A stretch of 64,000 nt of DNA from Streptomyces malaysiensis subsp. samsunensis (GCF_024519315.1 NZ_JANIIC010000016.1:93442-157441); one strand, 5' to 3'. Positions 40,282 to 48,828 are shown, counted from the stretch's first letter. Numbers and translations are program-made. Notes: generated from the sequence alone by a model not told the origin.

Positions 40282-40845
40282 ATGACCGCGAACCGTGTCC
40301 TCTACCTGTTCGGAAGCGCCGCCCCGCCCGTGCTGAACATCGCTGGCGTCATCGAACGAGCGCAGGCGGCCGAGTGGGATGTCTGCCTCGGGCTCACCCC
40401 CACAGCCGCACGCTGGCTTGACGACGAGCTGCCAGCGTTGGAGGAACTGACCGGACACCCGGTGCGCAGCCAGTACAAGCTGCCCCGAGAGCCGGACGTC
40501 TGGCCCCTGGCGGATGCCGCCGTCCTGGCACCCGCCACCTTCAACACGATCAACCAGTGGGCTCTCGGGATCACCGAGAAGTTCATCGTCGGATTCGTGG
40601 CCGAGGCCATCGGCAAGGGCATCCCGACTGTGGCCATGCCGTGCGTCAACGCCGCCTACGTCCAGCACACCCAGTTCGACACCAGCGTTGCCACGCTCCG
40701 CGCGATGGGAGTGCGCGTGCTGTACGGGGAAGGCGGTTTCGTACCCAACAAGCCGGGCCAGGGCCGACCGGAGAACTATCCGTGGCACCTGGCCCTCGAA
40801 GCCGCCGCTTCAGCCGTCAGCGGGCGCGATCCCCGCGGTGCATGA
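40282..40845 (+). CDS. Flavoprotein-family decarboxylase-like protein
   Basis: A 187-residue protein. The flavoprotein fold signature is visible: VLYLFGSAAPPVLNIAG at the N-terminus, DAAVLAPATFNTINQWALGI, and PTVAMPCVNAAYVQHTQFD, like FMN-binding phosphopantothenoylcysteine decarboxylases/LanD (HFCD). Substrate unknown. ATG 40282 has no clear ribosome site; TTG 40246 is an alternative adding 12 residues. It is divergent from the XRE gene. Confidence 0.75.
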   Translation: MTANRVLYLFGSAAPPVLNIAGVIERAQAAEWDVCLGLTPTAARWLDDELPALEELTGHPVRSQYKLPREPDVWPLADAAVLAPATFNTINQWALGITEKFIVGFVAEAIGKGIPTVAMPCVNAAYVQHTQFDTSVATLRAMGVRVLYGEGGFVPNKPGQGRPENYPWHLALEAAASAVSGRDPRGA

Positions 40846-40973
40846 GCCGCCCCCGGACGGTGCAGCCAACGGGCAGGCGAGCTCACAGCCGCCTGACGGG
40901 CACAGCACAAAACCACTAAGCGAATCCGGCGAAGTCCACTGCTGATCCCGCTAGTGCTTGGAATAATGCGCCA

Positions 40974-41501
40974 ATGGATCTAGGGGGTACAGCATCAATC
41001 GCCGCCGCCGCGGCTGTAGTTGGGGCCGGACTTGGCGCCTTTGGGGCCGTACGTGCGGCTAAGAACACGGGGAACTCCCAGCGCCGCTCGCAGCACGAGC
41101 ACTGGCGGCGGCAAACTCGCGCTGATGCCTATGCTCAGTTCGTGAACGCAACGGAGGAACTTGCGCCAGTGATGTCCGCGCTTGCCCGGATGGAGGACTC
41201 GGCACCGGCAGACCTGCCGGAGCGAGCCGCCGAGGCGCGTCGGCTCATGTCGGCGCTCGCGAAGGCCGACAACGCCGTGGCGCTGGCGGGACCTGACAGC
41301 GTTGCTGCGGAAGCCAAATCAGTAACACGGGGTTACGGGTTCATCCTGCGTAGCACCTTCGTGAGGTGGGGGCTGGAGCAAGCCAGGCGAGGCGACCCAC
41401 CATCACTCACACCTACCCATTGGCCGAGCTTGAGCCACTTCCGCCAACTGGCACGAGCTGCCCTGGACGATCCAGACGGCGCCCTGGAACGGCAGCCATA
41501 G
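40974..41501 (+). CDS. Single-pass membrane protein of unknown function
   Basis: A 175-residue protein with an N-terminal helix (ASIAAAAAVVGAGLGAFGAV, 7-26) and a basic, helical cytoplasmic part (QHEHWRRQTRADAYAQFV ...). Similar short membrane proteins are frequent in Streptomyces accessory DNA; function unknown. Confidence 0.65.
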   Translation: MDLGGTASIAAAAAVVGAGLGAFGAVRAAKNTGNSQRRSQHEHWRRQTRADAYAQFVNATEELAPVMSALARMEDSAPADLPERAAEARRLMSALAKADNAVALAGPDSVAAEAKSVTRGYGFILRSTFVRWGLEQARRGDPPSLTPTHWPSLSHFRQLARAALDDPDGALERQP

Positions 41502-41614
41502 GAACCGTCGCTGAGCAGATGACACGAAGTCCATCGCTAATCTCAATCCCCTGAAGGCTTCGTGGCCAGCAGGAGCGGCACGAGATCAGCAGTGGACTTC
41601 GTCGAATCCCCTTA

Positions 41615-41640
41615 AGCCCCCTGGCCTGGGTCAGGGGGCT
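41615..41640. terminator. Terminator of the element's ABM gene
   Basis: AGCCCCCTG (41615-41623) pairs with CAGGGGGCT (41632-41640), 25 bp past the ABM stop. The host gene has a related hairpin 24 bp past its stop, so gene and terminator seem to have been acquired together. Confidence 0.7.
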
Positions 41641-41664
41641 AGCGTTGGTTCCAAGGGGCTCGTG

Positions 41665-41991
41665 TCAGCCTTGCTTGGGTCCGGTCTGCTGTACGACCTC
41701 GAAGGACCACAGTGTGGAGCCCGAGGCGGCGGGCTTCTGCTTCGGGGCGTCCTCGCCGCCGCGCTGGTGGGCGGCCTTCATGGGGCCCTCCATCCAGGCT
41801 TGGAAGTCCTCCTCGCTGCGCCAGCGCGTGTAGACGAGGTAGGTGTCAGTCCCTTCGACGGGACGCAGCAGTTCGAACCACTCGAAGCCGTCGGAGTTCT
41901 CGACCGTCCCGGCGCGTGCGGCGAAGCGCTTTTCCAGCACCTCGCGCTGTTCCTCCGGGACCGTCAGCACATTGATCTTGACAACACTCAT
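41665..41991 (-). CDS. Intact ABM-family protein carried by the element
   Basis: A 108-residue antibiotic-biosynthesis-monooxygenase fold protein (MSVVKINVLTVPEEQREVLE ... WFELLRPVEGTDTYLVYTRW). ABM proteins are dimeric cofactor-free oxygenases or heme-degrading-like enzymes; the exact reaction is unknown. Compared with the two host halves it differs at only a handful of residues. Its DNA at the crossover site (41854-41865) reads GAC-G-GG-A-CG where the host has GAC-C-GG-G-CG; both changes are synonymous (Pro CCG to CCC, Arg CGC to CGT). Start ATG 41991. It lies downstream of the host gene's 5' half and probably of its promoter, about 26 nt after the stop of the truncated frame. Confidence 0.88.
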   Translation of the reverse strand: MSVVKINVLTVPEEQREVLEKRFAARAGTVENSDGFEWFELLRPVEGTDTYLVYTRWRSEEDFQAWMEGPMKAAHQRGGEDAPKQKPAASGSTLWSFEVVQQTGPKQG

Positions 41992-42017
41992 GCCCTCATC
42001 TTGCCCCACTCCCGAGG

Positions 42018-42194
42018 CTACGGTGATCTGGGTCTAGTGGTACATCTGCGTACCTGTTGCGGGCGCAGCAGCTCGAACCACTCGAAGCCGTCGGAGTTCT
42101 CCACGGCCCCGGCGCGGGACGCGAAGCGCTTTTCCAGCACCTCGCGCTGTTCTTCCGGCACGGTCAGGACATTGATCTTTACGACGCTGGGCAC
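42018..42194 (-). pseudogene. 5' half of the host ABM gene with read-through into the element
   Basis: GTG 42194 (ribosome site GAGAGG) reads VPSVVKINVLTVPEEQREVL ... GFEWFELLRP and then element-derived QQVRRCTTRPRSP to a stop at 42018. The native start and upstream DNA are retained, so the truncated 58-residue peptide may still be made and its transcript would run into the intact copy at 41991. Confidence 0.85.
42040..42082. other. attR
   Basis: Element arm GGTACATCTGCGTACCTGTT meets host DNA (GCAGCAGCTCGAACC) across the core CGGGC (42060-42064), the same pentamer as attL. The crossover GG is at 42061-42062. Confidence 0.8.
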
Positions 42195-42295
42195 AGGACA
42201 CCTCTCACGCGGCGGGCGCCTGGTCGGCGCCCTGAGCTCGACTCTTTGGGCGCAGTCTGCTACATCCGATGGTCAAAGACGCGTGAAGACGTCGG

Positions 42296-43279
42296 TCAGT
42301 GGCTGATGACGACCTTGCCGAAGCGGGGTCCCTTTGCGAAGTGGGAGAACGCCTCCGGCGCCTGGTCGAAGGGGAAGACGCGGTCGATGACGGGCCGGAG
42401 CCGGTTCTGGGCGATGGCCTTGTTCATGCGTTCGAAGTCGCCGCGGCTGCCGACGCTGATCGATCTGAGGGTCGCGGCGCGGCGGAAGAACCGGTTCACA
42501 TCCATGCCGTCGCCTGCCGCGAGATTGCCGACGAGGGCGATCTGGCCGCCGTGGGCGACGGCGTCGATGGACTGGGAGAGCGTTCCGGCGCCGCCGATCT
42601 CCACGACGCGTTCGGCACCGCCGCCGGTGAGTGCGCGTACCCGTACGCCCCACTCGGGTGTGCTGGTGTAGTCGACAACGTCGGATGCGCCGAGGGCGCT
42701 GAGGCGCCGGGCCTTGGCGTCGCTGGATGTCGTGGCCAGGACGCGGGCGCCGGCCAGGCGGGCGAGCTGTAGGGCGAAGACCGATACCCCGCCCGAGCCC
42801 TGGACCAGTAGCGCGTCCCCCGGGCCGACTCCGCTCACGGCCGACCACGCGGTGAGCGCGGCGCAGGGAAGCGTGGCGGCTTCCTCGAAGGTCAGATGGT
42901 CCGGTACGGCGACCGCGCTCTGTTCGTCGAGGACGATGTATTCGGTGAGCCAGCCGTCGCGATGGGTGCCGCGCAGCTGTCCCCACTCGGGGAACGGGCC
43001 GTACAGCCATGTGGGATGGAAGGTGCCCGCGACACGATCTCCCACTCGGAACCGCGAGACCCCGTCCCCGACGGCCTCCACGACGCCCGCGCCGTCGGAG
43101 AGCGGGATACGCCCCGGCGGTACGTCGACGGAGTACCTGCCGGTGACGATCAGCAGATCGCGTGCGTTGAGGGAGCTGGCTTTCACTCGTACGAGTACTT
43201 CGCCCGCCGACGGGCTCGGCACCGGGCGCTCCGCCGAGGTGATCAGGCCGCCGCCCGCTCTCACCTGGAAAGTTCGCAT
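42296..43279 (-). CDS. Zinc-independent alcohol dehydrogenase/quinone oxidoreductase family protein
   Basis: A 327-residue MDR enzyme. The nucleotide motif is LLVQGSGGVSVFALQLA (about 152-168), preceded by the GroES-like part (NARDLLIVTGRYSV, SDGAGVVEAVGDGV). The catalytic and structural zinc cysteines of classical ADHs are absent, pointing to an NADPH-dependent quinone or enone reductase. ATG 43279 follows GAAGGGCAGCAA. It is divergent from an AraC regulator that probably controls it. Confidence 0.87.
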   Translation of the reverse strand: MRTFQVRAGGGLITSAERPVPSPSAGEVLVRVKASSLNARDLLIVTGRYSVDVPPGRIPLSDGAGVVEAVGDGVSRFRVGDRVAGTFHPTWLYGPFPEWGQLRGTHRDGWLTEYIVLDEQSAVAVPDHLTFEEAATLPCAALTAWSAVSGVGPGDALLVQGSGGVSVFALQLARLAGARVLATTSSDAKARRLSALGASDVVDYTSTPEWGVRVRALTGGGAERVVEIGGAGTLSQSIDAVAHGGQIALVGNLAAGDGMDVNRFFRRAATLRSISVGSRGDFERMNKAIAQNRLRPVIDRVFPFDQAPEAFSHFAKGPRFGKVVISH

Positions 43280-43383
43280 TTGCTGCCCTTCGTTCGTATC
43301 TCGCCTCCACGATAGGCGCGCCGGGCTGGACGATATGTATCTTGGCGTCCACTGTTTGGCGCAGATCGTCCAGGGGAGTGGAG

Positions 43384-44310
43384 ATGGATCCGATCGATGA
43401 CCTCCTCGCCACGATGAGGATCGAGGACGCCCGGTATGTGCGGGTGGACGCCCGTGCACCATGGGGAATCTCGTTCCCTCCCCGGCACCTCGCCCGGCTG
43501 GTCCTGATCTCCAGCGGTTCGTGCCGGCTCGTCGCGGACACGCTCCCCGGGTCGCAGCGGCTGGAGGCGAACGACTGCTTCCTGGTCCGTGCGGGGGTGG
43601 GATTCACGCTTCAGGACGAGACGGGCAGCGAGGTGGTCGACTGCGATGGCCTGATCTCCCAAGCCCCCGGCAACGCGGCGCGGGTCGGGGGCGACGGGGA
43701 GCTGACCCGGATCGTCTCCAGCCGGTTCGCCTTCGATTCCGTGGCGGCGGAACCGCTGTTCGCGCTGCTGCCCCCGGTGTTCCGGCTGAATCTGGACAAC
43801 ACGTCCGGTCAACTCCTGCGCGGCACGTTCGACCTCATCGCACGGGAGAGCGCGGCGGGCGCGCTCGGCGGCGGGTTCATCATGAGCCGCCTGTCCGATG
43901 TGCTCTTCGTCCAGGCGCTACGAACCTGCTGTACGGATGTCGGCAGCGGTACCGTCGGCTGGATCGCCGCGCTGCGGGATCCACGGCTGGCGGTGGCCAT
44001 GCGGGAGTTGCACGCGGATCTGGCCCATCCGTGGACGGTGGACGAACTCGCCCGCAAGGCGGGGATGTCACGCTCGGCGTTCGCCGCCCTGTTCAAGGAG
44101 AAGACCGGGGACACCCCGCTCGGCTACCTCACGTCATGGCGCATGTATCGGGTGAAGCTCCTGCTCAGGGAGACACCGCTGAGTGTCCAGGAGATCGCGG
44201 TCAGGGTCGGCTACGACACCGGCAGCGCGTTGAGCCGCGCCTTTTCGAACCGGGAAGGCGTCACGCCCGGCGCCTGGCGCGTGCGGTCGGCGCGTCCAGG
44301 ACCCGCGTAG
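43384..44310 (+). CDS. AraC-family regulator with cupin sensor domain
   Basis: A 308-residue protein starting at ATG 43384 behind GGAGTGGAG. The N-terminal cupin domain (about 1-180) has the pattern LVLISSGSCRLVAD and VRAGVGFTLQD. The C-terminal double HTH is canonical AraC (WTVDELARKAGMSRSAFAAL, LSVQEIAVRVGYDTGSALSR). Divergence from the oxidoreductase at 42296 suggests it is that gene's regulator, responding to the reductase's substrate. Confidence 0.88.
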   Translation: MDPIDDLLATMRIEDARYVRVDARAPWGISFPPRHLARLVLISSGSCRLVADTLPGSQRLEANDCFLVRAGVGFTLQDETGSEVVDCDGLISQAPGNAARVGGDGELTRIVSSRFAFDSVAAEPLFALLPPVFRLNLDNTSGQLLRGTFDLIARESAAGALGGGFIMSRLSDVLFVQALRTCCTDVGSGTVGWIAALRDPRLAVAMRELHADLAHPWTVDELARKAGMSRSAFAALFKEKTGDTPLGYLTSWRMYRVKLLLRETPLSVQEIAVRVGYDTGSALSRAFSNREGVTPGAWRVRSARPGPA

Positions 44311-44316
44311 CGTGGC

Positions 44317-44580
44317 TCAGCCGTGCAGCCTCAAGCCCCTGGTCACCTTGTCCACCTGGTTGCGCGGCCCGTAGACCGCGAGGCCGACCAGGTCCAGCGC
44401 GTCGGCCTCGACGGCCCGGATCGCCGCGCGGTTGTCGTCCTCGTACGGCTTGCCGACGATCTCGTCCGTGGCGTGCGCCACGCCGCTGGAGAGGAAGGCG
44501 GTCACATTCAGCTTCTGCCAGTCGGCGAGGTCGGTACGGACGATGACGGCGATCGGGGCGATGGTGCGGCGCGGGGCCAC
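44317..44580 (-). pseudogene. Internally deleted DUF2000 gene
   Basis: The frame keeps the N-terminal VRTDLADWQKLNVTAFLSSG and VGKPYED and the C-terminal NRAAIRAVEADALDLVGLAV of DUF2000. About 50 residues expected between PYED and NRAA are missing, joined in frame. The protein would lack the core of the domain. It abuts a decapitated AraC gene. Confidence 0.6.
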
Positions 44581-44587
44581 CGGGGCG

Positions 44588-44968
44588 CTGCGGACCCGGG
44601 AGCTTCCGGGCGGGGGTGGTGGGCAGGCGCGGGCGGCGCGGCGCGCCAGGGCGCTGCTGGAGGAGGCGTACGCACAGGAGATCCCGGCGGCGCGGCTCGC
44701 GGAAGCCGCCGGATGCAGCCGCTTCGCGCTCTACCGGGCGTTCCACGCCGCGTACGGGATGGCGCCGAGCGACTTCCAGCGGCAGCTTCGGCTGCGCCGG
44801 GCGCGCGGGCTGCTGGTGGCGGGCCATGGCGCGGCCGAGGCCGCGGCCCAGGCGGGGTTCGCCGATCAGAGCCACTTCCACCGGTGGTTCGTGCGGTGCT
44901 TCGGAGTGACGCCGGGAACATTTCAGCGCGCGGCGAGTCCCGATTCGCGGCGCACCCCCCAGCCCTGA
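44588..44968 (+). pseudogene. AraC-family gene lacking its sensor domain
   Basis: Only the C-terminal DNA-binding part remains (ARAARRARALLEEAYAQEIP ... CSRFALYRAFHAAYGMAPSD ... AGFADQSHFHRWFVRCFGVT), with no start codon and ribosome site at its beginning. AraC and DUF2000 genes are normally neighbours, so one deletion event probably damaged both. Confidence 0.65.
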
Positions 44969-45134
44969 TGAAATTGGGCCGGACCATACGGACTCGTGCG
45001 GAGCGCAAGCACCCTGCCAAAGCCTGACATCTTTCGGACAACCCGGGACGACGGTCAGGTGAAGAGGGGGTGTTCCGCGTCTGAGTAGTGGGCTCAGTAG
45101 GGTCTCCAGAATCCGGGACAGATGAAGAGGGCGA

Positions 45135-47342
45135 GTGGGGGAGCGGCAGGGCGTGGCGAACGTGGAGCGGAGCGGACTGGGGAGAACCCCGGATACGGGG
45201 TCGGGCCCCGGCGCCGTCGGGGTGCGGACGTCACGGACCAGAATGGGACTCGCGGCCCTGTGGCTCCTGGCGGGCCTGCTGGCGGTCCGTCAGGCGGCGG
45301 CGGTGCTGCGGCTGCCGCCCGAGGAGCGGCTGACCGATCTGGAGACCTGGATCGGTGAGCACGGTGTGCTGCACGTCAGCGGGTCGCTGTATGACGGGGA
45401 CTCCTTCACCGGCACCCCGTTCTCCGGGCTCGTCCTCAAGCCGCTGACCCGGGCCGCCGAGCAGAACCTCGGGGTCGCCTGGACCTTCGGCACCCTGCTG
45501 CTCGTCGTGATCCTCGGACTGGTGGTGGCCCGCGCGCTGCCCGGTCCGGTCTCCCGCCGCACCTCGCTGATCGCCGCCCCGCTGGCCATCAGCCTGCTGG
45601 TGCTGTCGCTTCCGGTGCGCAACACCTTCACCCTGGGCCAGACCAGCATCATCCCGGTGCTGCTGGTCGTCCTCACCGTGCTGCCCAGAACCTCCGGTCG
45701 GCAGGCCGGGGTGCTCATCGGGGTGGCCGCGGCGCTCCAGCCCGCGCTGCTGCTGTTCGCCGTCGTGCTGTGGCTGATCGGACGGCGCCGGGCCGCGGCG
45801 CTCGCGGGCGCCACGTTCGCCACGTGCACCGCGCTCGCCTGCGCGGCCATGCCGCACGACTCATGGACGTACTGGGTGCACCACATCGGCGGCGCCGGGC
45901 TCGGCGCTCCCGCCGACAGCCTGGCCAACCAGTCGCTGCACGGGCTGCTGCTGCGCATCGGTCTCGAGGGCCCGATGGAGCTGACGCTGCTGGCCGTGCT
46001 CGCGGTCGCGGTCGCGGTGATCGGCCTGCGGCGCGCGGTGCACTACGCCCAGGACGGGCAGCTGCTGCTCGCCGCCGCCATCACCGGCAGCGTGGCGCTC
46101 GCGGTCTCGCCCACCTCCTGGCAGCACCAGCAGCTGTGGATCCTGCTGGCCGTGGTCGGCCGGGTGGGGCGGCGCGGCTCCGACCGGCTGGTGTGGCCGG
46201 TGCTGGTGGTGCTGGCGATGTCGCTCAACCGCACCGCGCTGCTGCCCGACATCGAGATCCTCGGCCATATCGGCTACAATGCGCCGCTGCTCGCCGCGCT
46301 CGCCGCCGCCTGTGTGGTGCCGTTCCTCTCCCGCACCTCGCCGCGCTGGGACGAACCCGAGCCGACGCCGATCGCCGAGCCGGCCAGGAGTCGCTTCGCC
46401 TGGGTGCCGTTGCTGCGCCTGCTCAAGCGGCCGCTGTCCCGCCCGAACCTGATGCTCGAGCTGATGCTGATCCGCGTCGGCTACTTCGCCTACTCCTGGA
46501 TCCGCGGCCACGCCCCGGACGAGCGCAGTGTGGCCGAGGGGCATGGAGACCAGGTGCTCACCCTCGAGGGCTGGCTGCATATCGACATCGAGCACTGGTT
46601 CAACGCCATCGTGGCGGACACCGAGTGGCTCAAGCTCTTCATGAACTGGTACTACAGCACCTTCCACTTCCTGATTCCGCTGTCCCTGCTGGGCTGGCTG
46701 TATCTGCGCCGCCCGGCGACCTACCGCTGGGCCCGCACCCCGCTGGCCTTCGCCACACTGCTCGCCCTGGTCGGCTTCTGGCTCTACCCGCTGGCCCCGC
46801 CGCGGCTGATGGGGCTCGGGTACGTGGACACCGCGCACGGCCCGCAGGACCTGAACAACCCGGACTTCGGCGCGCTCACCAAGCTGTCCAACCAGTACGC
46901 GGCCATGCCGTCGCTGCACGTGGGGTGGTCGCTGTGGTGCGGGGTGGTCATCGCGATCGTGGCGCCGTACGTCTGGGCGAAGGTGCTCGGCATCCTGTAT
47001 CCGCTGCTGACGACGGCGGTCATCGTGGGCACCGCGAACCACTATGTGCTGGACGCGATCGGCGGCGCGGCCATCGTCTCGGCCGGGTTCGGGCTCCAGT
47101 ATCTGCTGCTCGGCGTGGGCAGGCGCCCGCATGAGGAGGCGCCACCGCTGTCGGCGGCGATGGGCACCGCGGTCGCCCGCGCCCGGGGGCTGGTACCGGG
47201 GCTGGTGCGGCAGCGCGGTGGAGGGCACGACGGCGCCGAGCCGGCCGAGCAGGCCCGGTCCGCGGAGCAGGCCCCGTCCGCCGCGGATGAGCCCCCAAAG
47301 GGGGGTGACGCTCGCGTTGAGCGGCATGACCAGCGGGTCTAG
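45135..47342 (+). CDS. Fused GT87 mannosyltransferase-like and PAP2 phosphatase membrane protein
   Basis: A 735-residue polytopic protein. The N-terminal half (about 40-400) has some ten hydrophobic helices with the GT-C/GT87 pattern (GSLYDGDSFTGTPFSG loop, VSPTSWQHQQLW). The C-terminal half is a PAP2/inositol-phosphorylceramide-synthase-like phosphatase with YYSTFHFLIPLSLLGW, AMPSLHVGWSLW and ANHYVLDAIGG, the three PAP2 motifs. GT87 enzymes use polyprenyl-phosphate sugars; the fused phosphatase may recycle the lipid carrier. Such GT87-PAP2 fusions are common in Streptomyces but unassigned. Start GTG 45135 after AGAGGGCGA. Confidence 0.82.
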   Translation: MGERQGVANVERSGLGRTPDTGSGPGAVGVRTSRTRMGLAALWLLAGLLAVRQAAAVLRLPPEERLTDLETWIGEHGVLHVSGSLYDGDSFTGTPFSGLVLKPLTRAAEQNLGVAWTFGTLLLVVILGLVVARALPGPVSRRTSLIAAPLAISLLVLSLPVRNTFTLGQTSIIPVLLVVLTVLPRTSGRQAGVLIGVAAALQPALLLFAVVLWLIGRRRAAALAGATFATCTALACAAMPHDSWTYWVHHIGGAGLGAPADSLANQSLHGLLLRIGLEGPMELTLLAVLAVAVAVIGLRRAVHYAQDGQLLLAAAITGSVALAVSPTSWQHQQLWILLAVVGRVGRRGSDRLVWPVLVVLAMSLNRTALLPDIEILGHIGYNAPLLAALAAACVVPFLSRTSPRWDEPEPTPIAEPARSRFAWVPLLRLLKRPLSRPNLMLELMLIRVGYFAYSWIRGHAPDERSVAEGHGDQVLTLEGWLHIDIEHWFNAIVADTEWLKLFMNWYYSTFHFLIPLSLLGWLYLRRPATYRWARTPLAFATLLALVGFWLYPLAPPRLMGLGYVDTAHGPQDLNNPDFGALTKLSNQYAAMPSLHVGWSLWCGVVIAIVAPYVWAKVLGILYPLLTTAVIVGTANHYVLDAIGGAAIVSAGFGLQYLLLGVGRRPHEEAPPLSAAMGTAVARARGLVPGLVRQRGGGHDGAEPAEQARSAEQAPSAADEPPKGGDARVERHDQRV

Positions 47343-47442
47343 CGTGGTGAGAAGGGGGCGGAAAGTCGGACAAGCGCGTTAAAACGGGGGGATCTGGGAA
47401 TCGAGACGGGGAGCGGGGACCCCGACTGAGGAGGGATCAACG

Positions 47443-48072
47443 ATGTCCCTGGTGAAGGCAGTAACCGCGGCGGTGGCGATGGGTGCCTCGATGGCCATTG
47501 CGACACCCGCGGTCGCCGCGCCGCCGCACCCCTTCGTCTTCGTCCACGACAGGTTCCAGCCGGCCGCGCAGGCGAAGAGCGCCGGAGCGGTGACGTACGA
47601 CAAGTCGCTGGTGCCGACGTCCGCGAGCGTGTTCATCGCGGAGGCGCGGGTGGGTGGCAAGGGCATGAAGAACCGCGAGGGCGCACAGGGCCACGGCCAG
47701 TACAAGATGCACAAGGGCACGTTCGTGTTCATCAGCCTGCGTGGCCTCGCGCGCAACCACCACTTCGGGATCCATGTCCATACGAAGCCGTGTGGCACCA
47801 AGCCCGACTCGTCGGGGCCCCACTACCAGAACAAGCCGGACCCCAAGCAGCCCTCGACCAACCCGAAGTACGCCAACCCGCACAATGAGGTGTGGCTCGA
47901 CGTCACCACCAACAAGGCCGGCAAAGGCTGGGCCAAGTCGTGGGTGAAGTGGCAGTTCAGGTCAGGGGAGGCCCATTCCGTGGTGATCCACAAGAATGCC
48001 ACGGGCACCACATCGGGTAAGGCCGGGCAGGCCGGCGCCCGGGTGGCGTGTGTGAACGTACCGTTCAAGTAG
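47443..48072 (+). CDS. Secreted Cu/Zn superoxide dismutase family protein
   Basis: A 209-residue protein with a Sec signal (VKAVTAAVAMGASMAIATPAVA-AP, cut near 26). The mature part has the SOD_Cu pattern: HFGIHVHTKPCG, GPHYQNKPDP, NPHNEVWLDVTTN and AHSVVIHKNATGT, giving the expected copper/zinc histidines. It should remove superoxide outside the cell. The pattern is looser than in eukaryotic SODs, so metal loading is predicted, not certain. ATG 47443 follows GAGGAGGGATCAACG. Confidence 0.85.
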   Translation: MSLVKAVTAAVAMGASMAIATPAVAAPPHPFVFVHDRFQPAAQAKSAGAVTYDKSLVPTSASVFIAEARVGGKGMKNREGAQGHGQYKMHKGTFVFISLRGLARNHHFGIHVHTKPCGTKPDSSGPHYQNKPDPKQPSTNPKYANPHNEVWLDVTTNKAGKGWAKSWVKWQFRSGEAHSVVIHKNATGTTSGKAGQAGARVACVNVPFK

Positions 48073-48155
48073 CGGCGTTCGGACAGCCCCCTCGGTCCGG
48101 ACGGCTCATAGGGTCCGGACGGTTCGGGACCGCGGGGTTCCGGGGGCGGCGCGGC

Positions 48156-48769
48156 TCAGGGCGGCAGCAGCCCGCCCTCCACCGAGGCGTTCCTGATCTC
48201 CTCGTACAGCGCGCGCAGCGTCTCGCTCACGGCGACCCGTGGCAGATGCAGCCCGTCGAGCGCCTCGGCGTCCACGGGAGCGTGGCTGTCGGTGGCCATG
48301 TCGCCCCAGCCCTGACCGGTCAGACAGCGCATCAGGGTGGGATTGAGCCGGTCCACCCCGCGCACCGGACACGCCTCGGGCGTACGGCCCCTCCTCGTAC
48401 TCCCGCCACAGCGCGAGCAGTTCGGCGCCCAGCGGCGCGGGGAGCGAGGCGAAGCGCGGGGGTTCACCGCCCGCGGCGCCCCGCTCCACCGCGTCCTCGC
48501 TCCCCGCGCCGCTCGGCGAGGTCGTGCATCAGGCACAGCTTGAGCATCTTGGTGAGGTCCAGGCGCTGCCCGGCCTCGCGTTCGAACTCGGCGTGCAGTA
48601 TCCAGCTCACCATCGCCAGGTGCCAGGAGTGCTCCGCGACGCTCTCCTTGCGTTCCGCGGTGGCGTTGTTGGCGCGCTCGATCTCACGGAGGCGGGCGGT
48701 GGGGGCTATGAAGTCGAAGAGTCTTCGCCGATCGCCCGCCGCGCCATGCGGGCCGTTCATCTCGCTCAT
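48156..48769 (-). pseudogene. HD-domain hydrolase gene with two frameshifts
   Basis: Three frames are needed to read one YfbR-like HD protein: LREIERANNATAERKESVAE...HSWHLAMVSWILHAEF...CLMHDLAE (to about 48516), then EDAVERGAAGGEPPRFASLP...LWREYEEGPYA, then TPEACPVRGVDRLNPTLMRC...ETLRALYEEIRNAS to the stop at 48156. The first break also removes residues after the HD motif. The family dephosphorylates nucleotides; this copy is dead. Confidence 0.75.
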
Positions 48770-48828
48770 GGCGGTCAGTGTGCCCGCGCCCGGGGGGGTT
48801 GTGGGACTCCTGGCGCGGCACGAACAGG

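Larger units (their letters stand above)
29656..42062. mobile_element. 12.4-kb actinomycete integrative element (AICE) in an ABM gene
   Basis: The borders are the two CGGGC cores (attL 29655-29659, attR 42060-42064) that separate the halves of the host ABM gene. Joining the element's ends rebuilds an attP with dyad symmetry: left arm GGTACATCTGCGTACC, right arm GGTTCACGAATGTACC, around GC-GG-GC; 17 of 22 positions match between half-sites. Contents in order: serine integrase, small gene, rep, zinc-ribbon protein, SpdB-like protein, FtsK-type transfer ATPase, transfer-linked protein, KorSA-type repressor, DinB-like cargo, a long hairpin, a four-gene small-protein operon, XRE/flavoprotein pair, membrane protein and a replacement ABM gene. 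The pSAM2-like set of rep, tra, spd and kor defines it as an AICE. Confidence 0.88.

Noticed and set aside
29461..42194. Integration next to a tRNA gene, as usual for pSAM2-like elements
   Set aside because: No tRNA-like sequence is present at either border and the integrase is a serine recombinase; the split ABM gene explains both borders.
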